Shown: one piece after another, positions 1 through 6,712 of the stretch
How the letters are laid out: every line of letters starts with the position of its first letter
How positions within the stretch are numbered: the stretch's first letter is position 1
Assembly: GCA_002877875.1 (NCBI GenBank)
Contig: PNIE01000090.1
Coordinates: 1-15,147, forward strand
Reading direction: 5' to 3'
Source: Caldimicrobium thiodismutans
Lineage (GTDB): Bacteria; Desulfobacterota; Thermodesulfobacteria; Thermodesulfobacteriales; Thermodesulfobacteriaceae
Length of the DNA: 15,147 nt
Program-made: the position numbers and the translations under genes
Notes under the pieces: model-generated
What the model saw: only the letters and a program-made list of their open reading frames with translations
The model's database searches: none
What the model was told of the DNA's origin: nothing

Positions 1-700
1 TTTGCCTCTGTCTCTTGAGACTTTTCCTCTCGGGAATAGAAATATTGTCAAAATAAGTTTTAAAAAGCTCTATAAAAGCATCATTTTCTGCTATTTCAAA
101 CTCAAAGTTTTCAACCCTCCCAAAAAAGATCTCTTTTTCATTAAAGACTCTATAACTAAAGAGGATCTTTCTAAGACTATCAAAAATAATAAATCTTTCT
201 TGTGGAAATCTCTTCATAAAATGAGAGGTAAGCAGAGGAGTAGTATTAAACTTAGGTTCATAGACAGCAAGTAGAATTCCTTTAGTAACCTCTATAAATC
301 TTAACATACCAAGCCATCGGTGTCTTTCACGAAAAAGTTCTTTTTCAGCTCTTGCAAGTTTACCAAAGTCTTCATCGGTGATGTGGGACACAATCTCAGG
401 ATTCTCTAAAGCTCTCCTTAACCCCTTTATGAGGGTTTCTTCCAGAAAGGCGCTATCACAGAGATAAAAATGGTAAAGTCTCTTCAAAAAGGGCTCCCCT
501 AAATGAGCTCTAAGTATTTCCTTTAGTTTTAGAGCTTTATTATAATCGGGAGATATTTCTTTGGTAAAAAGGCCAGCCCTTTCCTTTCTAAGTAGAAGAT
601 TATAAATCTTTGGTATGGGCTCTTCTCTTTTTTCAAGGACATATTCATAAAGAAGGGTCAAAAAAGAAAACGGAGTTCCGTCATAAAGAACAATCTGCAT
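1..700 (-). CDS. TIGR03915/DUF4130-family putative DNA metabolism protein, C-terminus cut by window edge
   Basis: I translated this frame by hand. It starts at the ATG at 700-698 and stays open to base 1, giving 233 codons with no stop. It begins MQIVLYDGTPFSFLTLLYEY, matching the family's usual opening in which 'YDGTF..FL' leads the protein. The middle has the conserved RHRWLGMLRF block, then a segment ending VYEPKFNTTPLLTSHFMKRF, and near the edge comes a run equivalent to the family's '..FFKTI.I.ERKN..LQ' close. The family is normally about 250 residues, so only a short tail should be missing, unless this copy is fused to a uracil-DNA glycosylase as in some species. The family is found next to the radical SAM gene seen here and is predicted to act in DNA repair or modification; its chemistry is not established. 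It overlaps the upstream gene by 20 bases and has only a weak ribosome site, which suggests translational coupling. Confidence 0.85.
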   Translation of the reverse strand, partial: MQIVLYDGTPFSFLTLLYEYVLEKREEPIPKIYNLLLRKERAGLFTKEISPDYNKALKLKEILRAHLGEPFLKRLYHFYLCDSAFLEETLIKGLRRALENPEIVSHITDEDFGKLARAEKELFRERHRWLGMLRFIEVTKGILLAVYEPKFNTTPLLTSHFMKRFPQERFIIFDSLRKILFSYRVFNEKEIFFGRVENFEFEIAENDAFIELFKTYFDNISIPERKSLKRQRQ

Positions 701-1964
701 AGACACTCAATTCTTTAAAAAGGTTTAACTGTGTTTCAACAAGTTGATTTTTGATAATCTTTTCGGAGAATTTAGTAGTTTTAAAAAGTGGTTTTCCTCT
801 AAGAGTAATAAAGTATTTAGCTCTTTTAAGAGGGATACCTAATTTTTTCAAGGATTCTTCGGTTAAAGGGCCTTCTTTTCTTGCTCGAATAATCTTTTTA
901 GCAGAGACAGGGCCAATTCCTGGAACTCTAACTAATTCCCAATAGTCTGCTTTAGTTAACTCAATGGGGAAAAAGTGGAGATTTCTTAAGGACCAAGCCA
1001 ATTTAGGGTCCATTTCCAAAGAAAGGAATTCTTCCTCTGCAAAGAGTTCCTCTAAGGAAAAGCCATAGAATCTTAAAAGCCAATCTGCCTGATAGAGACG
1101 ATGCTCTCTTAAAAAAGGAGGCTCATTAATAGCAGGTAAATCCTTATCTTCATTCACCGGAATATAGGCTGAATAATATACCCTTCTTACCAGTTTTTTC
1201 TGATAAAGCTCTTTAGCCAGAGAGAGGATATCCTTATCGGTCTCAGGGGTTGCGCCTACGATAAGTTGAGTAGAAGCTGGGGTTTTTAAATTTTTCTCTT
1301 TATATAGTTCCCTTACAATCCTTAAAGGAGTATAAAGAAGGCTAAAAGATTTTTGAGGAGCTAGGCATTTTAAATTTTCTTCCTTAGCAATCTCAAGATT
1401 GGAACTAACTCTATCTGCCAATAAAAAAGCTTCAGCCACAAGCTCCCTTGAGGCCCCAGGAATCAGTTTTAAATGGATATAGCCATTAAAGTAATATTTC
1501 TTACGCAAAAGCTTTACCGCCCTTAACATAAGCTCCATAGTATAATCAGGGTCCTTTATTATTCCTGAACTCAAAAAAAGCCCCTCAATGTAGTTTCTTC
1601 TGTAAAATTCTACTGTTAAATAGGCAATTTCCTCAGGAGTAAGAATGGCTCTTGGAACATCATTTTTTATTCTGTTTACACAATATTTACAATCATTGAT
1701 ACATATATTAGTCATAAGAATCTTTAAAAGAGAGATACACCTTCCATCTGCACTCCAGGTATGACAAATTCCACTTAGATGGGTATTACCTAAACCATAA
1801 GGATGGCTCTCTCTTCTTGCTCCAGAACTACTACAAGAATTGTCGTATCTTGCAGAAATAGCAAGTATAGAGAGTTTGGAAAGAAGATCCTTTTTAGTAA
1901 GGACTTGAGGAGAACTTCTTTTGGATAGATTCTGATTTACTCCTTGAGAAAATTCTTTGAGCAT
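681..1964 (-). CDS. Putative DNA modification/repair radical SAM protein (TIGR03916 type)
   Basis: The 427-residue protein carries the radical SAM cluster motif CINDCKYC (C88, C92, C95; CX3CX2C), which binds the [4Fe-4S] cluster that cleaves S-adenosylmethionine. Upstream is the family-typical stretch ARYDNSCSSSGARRE (about 38-52). Downstream a TIM-barrel-like body runs to about residue 330. The C-terminus has a helix-hairpin-helix DNA-binding element centred on VPGIGP (347-352), followed by a basic tail. A radical SAM barrel plus HhH, paired with a DUF4130 gene, is the hallmark of this family, named for its link to uracil-DNA glycosylases; no substrate is established. The start is the only ATG available. 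It adds about 25 residues before the usual family N-terminus, and an AAGGA lies about 13 bases upstream. The first gene of a two-gene unit, it ends inside the start region of the partner. Confidence 0.9.
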   Translation of the reverse strand: MLKEFSQGVNQNLSKRSSPQVLTKKDLLSKLSILAISARYDNSCSSSGARRESHPYGLGNTHLSGICHTWSADGRCISLLKILMTNICINDCKYCVNRIKNDVPRAILTPEEIAYLTVEFYRRNYIEGLFLSSGIIKDPDYTMELMLRAVKLLRKKYYFNGYIHLKLIPGASRELVAEAFLLADRVSSNLEIAKEENLKCLAPQKSFSLLYTPLRIVRELYKEKNLKTPASTQLIVGATPETDKDILSLAKELYQKKLVRRVYYSAYIPVNEDKDLPAINEPPFLREHRLYQADWLLRFYGFSLEELFAEEEFLSLEMDPKLAWSLRNLHFFPIELTKADYWELVRVPGIGPVSAKKIIRARKEGPLTEESLKKLGIPLKRAKYFITLRGKPLFKTTKFSEKIIKNQLVETQLNLFKELSVYADCSL

Positions 1965-2019
1965 ATTTTAAAATTTTTCCTTGTTTATAAAAAAGTCAAG
2001 ATTTTTAAGAAGAAAATCA

Positions 2020-2035
2020 CCTCTTAAGATAGAGG
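2020..2035 (-). promoter_or_regulatory. Short dyad upstream of the radical SAM gene
   Basis: CCTCT and AGAGG form a perfect 5-base inverted repeat around a 6-base loop, 56 bases upstream of the radical SAM start codon. It could be a small leader hairpin or an operator. No convincing -35/-10 pair was found beside it, so the call is weak. Confidence 0.25.
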
Positions 2036-2140
2036 CCTGCTCAAGGAATTCTAAAAGGTTTATTCTGCCTTATCTTAGATAGAAACTTTAGGAACTTTTT
2101 ATGAAGTTGCCTGGTTAAGCCCTCTATTGAAAATAAAGGA

Positions 2141-2164
2141 AGGCTCTTCTTTAAATAAGAGCTT
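2141..2164 (-). terminator. Possible terminator hairpin overlapping the end of the 2151-2540 relic
   Basis: An 8-pair stem (one G-T pair) is built on GCTCTT (2143-2148) and AAGAGC (2157-2162) with an 8-base loop. On the minus strand it is followed by the T-rich CCTTTATTTTC. It covers the stop codon of the relic gene, as a terminator often does. The T tract is interrupted. Confidence 0.3.
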
Positions 2165-2540
2165 CAAGTTGTTTTTTTAGCCTCCTTTCAACCTCATCTA
2201 AAATAACTCTCACAAAAATAACCCCAAGATCAGCAACGAATTTCTCTAACTCTTCCTCTTTAGAAAAAAACTCTCCCTACGCTAAAACCTTCACCCTCTA
2301 ATAAAGTGGCCTTCACCTCAAAATCTTTCATCACCCTGGAAAGGAAATACCTCCAAAATTTTGGCAGAATTTTAGTCTTAAAGTTTTAGAAAAGGCTTAT
2401 ATTTTTAGAGGCCTTTTTGATAGGATAACTACATTACTCTCCACAAAAACAATAGATTTATTTACTCAACTACGCAAGAACTCCCAAAATTTTCTATCTT
2501 TCTTTAAATAACCAGCAACTGATATAATAATCTTAGATTC
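2151..2540 (-). pseudogene. Decayed minus-strand gene of unknown family (about 130 codons, three lesions)
   Basis: No intact gene is present, but minus-strand reading gives coding-like peptide in pieces. From 2540 one frame reads ESKIIISVAGYLKKDRKFWE, stops at TGA (2466-2468), continues VNKSIVFVESNVVILSKRP and stops at TAA (2397-2399). A second frame then reads FKTKILPKFWRYFLSRVMKD through an ATG at 2331. At an A7 run (2264-2270 on the plus strand, T7 in the gene) the reading must shift by one base. With six T's instead of seven, ATG 2331 to TAA 2151 would be a clean 59-codon frame ending LDEVERRLKKQLEALI, an amphipathic charged tail. I do not recognise the family. Alternatives are that only the 59-codon part is a real small gene with a sequencing or slippage frameshift, or that the coding look is chance. 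Confidence 0.45.
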
Positions 2541-2591
2541 TTAGAATTACTCTCAGATCTTTTTTCTCAAAATTAATAAATCTTTATAAAA

Positions 2592-2864
2592 TTAATGAGC
2601 CTTTTTGTTCTTTTTGGTTTCCTGTTTTTCTTTCATCTCTTCTTTATGTTCTTCAATTCTTTTCTTTTCTTTGGCTTCCTCACTCACCTCTTTTCCAAAA
2701 TCTTTTTTACCCTTTTCACCTTTTAGGGTTTTAGCCTCTCCACTAACTTCTTTCCCAATTCCAGCTCCTTTAAACTCTTTAACTCCCTCTTTTTTACTAC
2801 TGTATAAAATTCCTGGAGAAAGGAATAAGATAGAAGAAATAGCAAAACTAATTAACCTTTTCAT
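2592..2864 (-). CDS. Small secreted Lys/Glu-rich protein, unknown function
   Basis: I place the start at the ATG at 2864-2862 rather than 63 bases further upstream. An AAGGGGG ribosome site sits just before it, and the protein then opens with a normal export signal (MKRLISFAISSILFLSPG, cleaved perhaps after residues 20-22). The mature part, about 70 residues, is almost wholly Lys, Glu and Gly. It contains an imperfect duplication, GKEVSGEAK and later GKEVSEEAK, about 20 residues apart. The C-terminus is a charged helix-like run ending ETKKNKKAH. No catalytic motif or cysteine is visible. The composition suggests an extended or helical periplasmic protein. It stands alone between two gene relics, with no partner to suggest a role. 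I do not recognise it. Confidence 0.6.
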   Translation of the reverse strand: MKRLISFAISSILFLSPGILYSSKKEGVKEFKGAGIGKEVSGEAKTLKGEKGKKDFGKEVSEEAKEKKRIEEHKEEMKEKQETKKNKKAH

Positions 2865-2931
2865 AGCTAACCCCCTTAAGAGAGTGTTTAATATAATAAT
2901 TAAAACTATTGAAAAATTTTTCCACAAGCTT

Positions 2932-3158
2932 TTAGACTTTCTTCTCCCATCTCTTTTCCTTTAAATCAGGATATACCTCAAAAATAGTCTTCAGAGATCA
3001 CTATTTTTAGAGAATTCTTTAAGCTTTTGCCTCTTTTCCGGCTATTCCTCTTTAATTCATTCTAAAAAACTCTGCACAAAATTTATTAGAACTCCTATTA
3101 ATGAACCTATCAATAATAGGATCAAAAGGTAATGAATTTTAACTTCTGATTTTAAAGG
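2932..3158 (-). pseudogene. Decayed small membrane-protein gene of unknown family
   Basis: Directly downstream of the antiporter, the minus strand reads PLKSEVKIHYLLILLLIGSL and on through IGVLINFVQSFLE, a clear single membrane helix. It then hits TGA, then TAG five codons later. It resumes PEKRQKLKEFSKNSDL in the same frame, and after a one-base shift reads LKTIFEVYPDLKEKRWEKKV before a final TAA (2932-2934). Removing two stops and one frameshift would give a protein of about 75 residues with an N-terminal membrane anchor and a charged tail. No start codon is visible, and the frame happens to be the same as the antiporter's beyond its TGA. This may be a chance reading in AT-rich DNA, but the hydrophobic-then-charged layout argues for a real relic. 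Confidence 0.4.
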
Positions 3159-3200
3159 TTTACAGCTTAAAGATAATTTAAGAAGGAAAAATTTTATTGG

Positions 3201-5198
3201 TCAGTAGAGGGCCTCAAGAGGCTCTTCCAAATATTCAAAAGCCTTTCTTAAATTTTTCTTATCACCTATTAAGATTAAAAGATCCTCTTCCTCTAAAATA
3301 AAATCAGGAGAGGGATTTATAATAAGGTCTTCTCCTCTTTTTATAGCCAGAATCGTAACTCCTGTTTTAGCTCTTAAATCAAGTCTTTTGATACTTAGCC
3401 CTTTAAGGAGACTTCCTTTTTTAATAAAATAGGTTTCAAAATTTAAAGCCTTCAACCAGTCAGAGGAGATACCCTCTTTAATAAAACTCTGATCCTCTTT
3501 TCTAAGAACCTGATAATGTCCGCTTCTCACTTCTTCAACAAGCTCTAAGATAAGATTTTTAGGAACTCGATAGTATTTAAGAACTTTGGTAAAAAGCTCA
3601 ATAGAGGCCTCAAATTCTTCAGGAATTACTTCATCAGCTCCAAGATCTAACAATTCTTCAATCTCAGCTACAAATTGAGTTCTTGTAATAACATAAAGTT
3701 CAGGATTAAGTGCTTTTGCAATTTGAATGATTTTTCTTGCAGCAAGGGTATCACTTATAGTGATAACGAGGGCTTTTGCCCTCTCTATGCCAAACTTTTT
3801 TAAAATCTCTGGATTAGTTGCATCGGCAAAATAAATTGGTTCTCCTTTTCTTTTATATTTTTTAACTGTATAGGGATTAAGTTCGAGTATCACATAAGGA
3901 ATCTTGAGAAGTTTTAAACCATAAACCACATTTTTTCCACATATTCCAAAACCCACAACCACGGTATGTTCGACAAAGCGCTCTTCTCTTTTTTCTCTCC
4001 TCCTTTTTAGAAGGCTTATTCTTTTGGGAGAAAAAAGCCTCAATATACCATCAGAAAAGCGCTGCACTCCGGAGACAACAAAGGGTGTAGCTACTAGGGT
4101 TAAAATTGAAGTCCCTATAAATATTTGATAAAAGTTTGCCGAAGAAAAAAGATTACGTTTAGCGCCCTCAAGGGCAAGCACGAAGGAGAATTCTCCTATT
4201 TGAAACAAATAAAGGGCTGAGAGGAGAGAAATCCTTGGGCTTTTACTTAAAAGTAAAACAACTCCAAAGGCTATCAAAACTTTGGCAACAAAAATGATTG
4301 CAAAGATGGATAGGGTAAGAAAGGGATTTTCAAAAAGGAGTCTTGGGTGAAGGAGCATCCCCACAGAAATAAAAAAAAGTGCCATGAATAATTCTTTTAA
4401 AGGTTTTATTTCTGCCATTATTTGATAGGCATAGTCAGATTCAGAGATAATTAGCCCTGCAAGGAAAGCTCCTAAAGCCATTGAAAGTCCAAGTTCATGT
4501 CCAAGGTAGGCCGTTCCCAAGGATATAATAAAAATACTAATTAAAAAAATTTCTCTATTTCTCGTTTTCATAATTAAATCAAGAAAAAGAGGTATTCCTT
4601 TGAAACCTATCAAAAAGATTCCTGCTAAAATTAAAAATGATTTAATAAGCGTAAAAAGGAGGTATTGAAGAGATATTTCCTTCCCCGAAAGAAGAGGAAG
4701 CATTAGCATAACTAGAATTACAGATAAGTCCTGAAAAATAAGAATCCCAAAAATATATCTTCCATAGGGACTATTTAATTCCCCTCTTTCCATAAGAAGT
4801 TTAAGAACTACGGCTGTACTGCTAAAGGCAACAAGGACTCCATAGAAGAGGGCTTGAGCAAAGGACACCGAAAGAAAATGAGAAGCAACTACCCCTATGA
4901 AAAGGGTAGTCATCACCACCTGCAAAAAACCCCCAAGAAGGACCTCTTTCCTATAGCTAAGAAGCTTCTTTATTGAAAACTCAATTCCCAGAAGAAACAT
5001 AAGAAAAATGACCCCAAGTTCAGCAAGGTCCCTTATTAAATTAAGATCCTTTACCAAAGAAAAACCAGAAGGACCTGCCAGAAGTCCTGCTAATAGAAAC
5101 CCTGTAAGAGGTGGCAATTTAAGCCTTACAAAAAGATAAGCAATGGGAAGAGCAAGAAGAAAGGCCAAAATAAGGGAAAGTAAATATTCTTTAAACAT
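3201..5198 (-). CDS. Kef/CPA2-type monovalent cation:proton antiporter with TrkA domains
   Basis: This 665-residue inner-membrane protein has three parts. Residues 1-385 are a CPA2 (Na+/H+ exchanger) membrane domain with about 12 helices, including the family's FQD segment (155-157, D157 in a membrane helix). Residues 410-530 form a TrkA-N/RCK nucleotide-binding domain with a Rossmann glycine motif (VVGFGICG, G416-G421) and an acidic turn at DATNPE (459-464). Residues 590-655 form a TrkA-C domain ending LEEEDLLILIGDKKNLRKAF. This is the KefB/KefC/YbaL plan, in which NAD(H) or another ligand on the RCK domain gates K+ or Na+ flux against protons. Length fits the family. No KefF/KefG-type quinone reductase is adjacent, so glutathione gating cannot be assumed. 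It diverges from thiC across 113 bases and ends before a decayed membrane-protein gene. Confidence 0.92.
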   Translation of the reverse strand: MFKEYLLSLILAFLLALPIAYLFVRLKLPPLTGFLLAGLLAGPSGFSLVKDLNLIRDLAELGVIFLMFLLGIEFSIKKLLSYRKEVLLGGFLQVVMTTLFIGVVASHFLSVSFAQALFYGVLVAFSSTAVVLKLLMERGELNSPYGRYIFGILIFQDLSVILVMLMLPLLSGKEISLQYLLFTLIKSFLILAGIFLIGFKGIPLFLDLIMKTRNREIFLISIFIISLGTAYLGHELGLSMALGAFLAGLIISESDYAYQIMAEIKPLKELFMALFFISVGMLLHPRLLFENPFLTLSIFAIIFVAKVLIAFGVVLLLSKSPRISLLSALYLFQIGEFSFVLALEGAKRNLFSSANFYQIFIGTSILTLVATPFVVSGVQRFSDGILRLFSPKRISLLKRRREKREERFVEHTVVVGFGICGKNVVYGLKLLKIPYVILELNPYTVKKYKRKGEPIYFADATNPEILKKFGIERAKALVITISDTLAARKIIQIAKALNPELYVITRTQFVAEIEELLDLGADEVIPEEFEASIELFTKVLKYYRVPKNLILELVEEVRSGHYQVLRKEDQSFIKEGISSDWLKALNFETYFIKKGSLLKGLSIKRLDLRAKTGVTILAIKRGEDLIINPSPDFILEEEDLLILIGDKKNLRKAFEYLEEPLEALY

Positions 5199-5207
5199 GA
5201 CTTTCTC

Positions 5208-5213
5208 ATTATA
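5208..5213 (-). promoter_or_regulatory. -10 box for the antiporter, very close to its start codon
   Basis: A perfect TATAAT on the minus strand lies nine bases upstream of the antiporter ATG. If used, transcription would start about 2-4 bases before the ATG, giving a nearly leaderless mRNA. The start also lacks a clear Shine-Dalgarno (only GAGAAAG). No good -35 hexamer is present at 16-18 bases, which keeps confidence low. Confidence 0.35.
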
Positions 5214-5218
5214 CTAAA

Positions 5219-5247
5219 TTGTGCTTTTTTTCCCATAGGCTTATCAT
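5219..5247 (+). promoter_or_regulatory. Candidate thiC promoter
   Basis: TTGTGC (5219-5224) is followed after 17 bases by TATCAT (5242-5247), a plausible sigma-70-type pair. The start site would be near 5254, leaving a leader of about 58 bases that is almost pure A/T. That is too short for a TPP riboswitch. The hexamers are imperfect. Confidence 0.35.
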
Positions 5248-5311
5248 CTAAAATATGACAGATTAATTTTAAATTTAAAATTAAAATTATTAAAGTTAGG
5301 AGTGATTTGAG

Positions 5312-6619
5312 ATGGCTGATACTTTAAAGAAGCTAGCAGAAAAGGGTATAATTACAGAGGAGATGAGGATTTGTGCTGAAAAGGAAGGTGTTCCTCCTGA
5401 ATATATAAGGGAGGGGTTAGCCAAAGGTGAGATTGTAATTTGTAAGAACAAAAAATCATCCGTAGCTAAGCTATGTGCTATTGGTAAGGGCTTAAAAACC
5501 AAAGTAAATGTGAATATTGGAACATCCAAGGACCGTCCCCTTCTTGAGGAAGAACTTAAAAAAATTGAGATAGCCCTTAGGTATGGGACAGATACAGTGA
5601 TGGATCTCTCAACAGGTGGTCCTCTTGATGAGATAAAAAAGGCCATTCGAGAAGCCTGTCCTGTCCCCCTTGGAACAGTGCCAATATATCAGGCTGCCCT
5701 TGAGGCTGTAGAAAAACATAAAAAATCTATCGTTGAGATGACTGTCTCTGAAATCTTTGAAGTTATTCAGCGCCATGCTGAAGATGGCGTTGACTTTATG
5801 ACGGTTCATTGTGGAATAACTAAGCACACTTTGGAAAGGCTCAAAAATAAAGAGAGAATTCTTGGAGTAGTATCAAGAGGTGGATCCTTTATAGTTGAAT
5901 GGATGGTTTATAATAACAAAGAAAATCCCCTTTATGAACACTTTGATGAACTCCTTGATATAGCTGAGGCTTACGATGTGACCCTTTCTCTTGGTGATGG
6001 AATAAGACCTGGCTGTATTGCAGATGCTACCGATGGGCCTCAAATCCAAGAATTGATTATTCTTGGAGAGTTAACTCTTAGGGCTTGGGAAAGAGGAGTT
6101 CAGGTTATGATTGAAGGGCCAGGACATGTTCCCCTTGATCAGATTGAGGCTAATGTGAAGCTTCAGAAAAAACTTTGCTATAATGCCCCTTTTTATGTGC
6201 TTGGGCCTCTACCCACCGATATAGCTCCTGGTTATGATCATATAGTAGGTGCCATTGGTGGAGCCATGGCAGCCAGTGCTGGAGCTGATTTTCTCTGCTA
6301 TCTAACCCCAGCTGAACACTTAAGGCTTCCCACTCTTGAGGATGTAAAAGAGGGACTCATTGCCTCAAAAATTGCTGCTCATGTGGCAGATCTTGTGAAG
6401 GGTGTTAAAGGAGCTTGGGAATGGGATCTTGAGATGGCAAAAGCAAGAGCCCAACTTGATTGGGAACGCCAAATTGAACTCTCCCTCGATCCAGAAAAAG
6501 CAAGAAAATACCGCTTGGAAGGAGGTATCTCAAGAAGTAAGGCTTGTTCTATGTGTGGTGAATACTGCGCTGTAAAAATTTATGAACATGCCTATAAATT
6601 TTTAAAAGGGGCTCATTGA
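5312..6619 (+). CDS. thiC: Phosphomethylpyrimidine (HMP-P) synthase ThiC
   Basis: ThiC is a radical SAM enzyme that rearranges aminoimidazole ribotide into HMP-phosphate, the pyrimidine half of thiamine. The 435-residue protein is the short form, lacking the N-terminal extension of plant and proteobacterial enzymes. Visible family blocks are NIGTS (68-72), MDLSTGGPLDEIK (97-109), LSLGDGIRPG (225-234), EGPGHVP (268-274) and TPAEHL (332-337). H272 and H336 correspond to the metal-binding histidines. The C-terminal cluster motif CSMCGEYC gives C412, C415 and C419, that is CX2CX3C instead of the CX2CX4C of the long form. The ATG is set by AGGAG nine bases upstream. No other thiamine gene is adjacent. 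The ThiC paralogue BzaF, which makes hydroxybenzimidazole, is a remote alternative; no cobamide genes are present here. Confidence 0.96.
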   Translation: MADTLKKLAEKGIITEEMRICAEKEGVPPEYIREGLAKGEIVICKNKKSSVAKLCAIGKGLKTKVNVNIGTSKDRPLLEEELKKIEIALRYGTDTVMDLSTGGPLDEIKKAIREACPVPLGTVPIYQAALEAVEKHKKSIVEMTVSEIFEVIQRHAEDGVDFMTVHCGITKHTLERLKNKERILGVVSRGGSFIVEWMVYNNKENPLYEHFDELLDIAEAYDVTLSLGDGIRPGCIADATDGPQIQELIILGELTLRAWERGVQVMIEGPGHVPLDQIEANVKLQKKLCYNAPFYVLGPLPTDIAPGYDHIVGAIGGAMAASAGADFLCYLTPAEHLRLPTLEDVKEGLIASKIAAHVADLVKGVKGAWEWDLEMAKARAQLDWERQIELSLDPEKARKYRLEGGISRSKACSMCGEYCAVKIYEHAYKFLKGAH

Positions 6620-6638
6620 TTTCTTAAAAAAGCAAGTC

Positions 6639-6656
6639 TCTCCCTTTAAAAGGAGA
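6639..6656 (+). terminator. Likely terminator hairpin after thiC
   Basis: TCTCC and GGAGA pair as a 5-base stem, extendable by two A-T pairs with one bulge. It lies 20 bases after the thiC stop and is followed by an AATTTAATTAATCTTTT tail. It lies between convergent genes and might also serve the efflux operon from the other side, though the stem is short. Confidence 0.4.
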
Positions 6657-6712
6657 ATTTAATTAATCTTTTATTAAAAACCTTTATAATTATTTTCTTA
6701 GGTATCCTGAAC

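Noticed and set aside
2..274. Plus-strand open frame at the left edge
   Set aside because: It lies opposite the DUF4130-family gene, whose translation is strongly family-like; composition and lack of a ribosome site indicate a shadow.
2605..2964. Plus-strand open frame of 119 codons
   Set aside because: It is the mirror of the Lys/Glu-rich secreted protein: its Phe/Ser/Leu content follows from AAG/GAA codons on the other strand, and it has no ribosome site.
3201..3203. Possible read-through or selenocysteine use of the antiporter TGA, because the same frame continues into a membrane helix
   Set aside because: The antiporter already ends at the usual TrkA-C boundary, the extension has two more stops nearby and no selenocysteine insertion hairpin is visible; a separate relic explains it better.
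5199..5311. TPP riboswitch upstream of thiC
   Set aside because: The segment is mostly A/T and lacks the CTGAGA and ACCTGATC-like conserved blocks; the probable leader is only about 58 bases.
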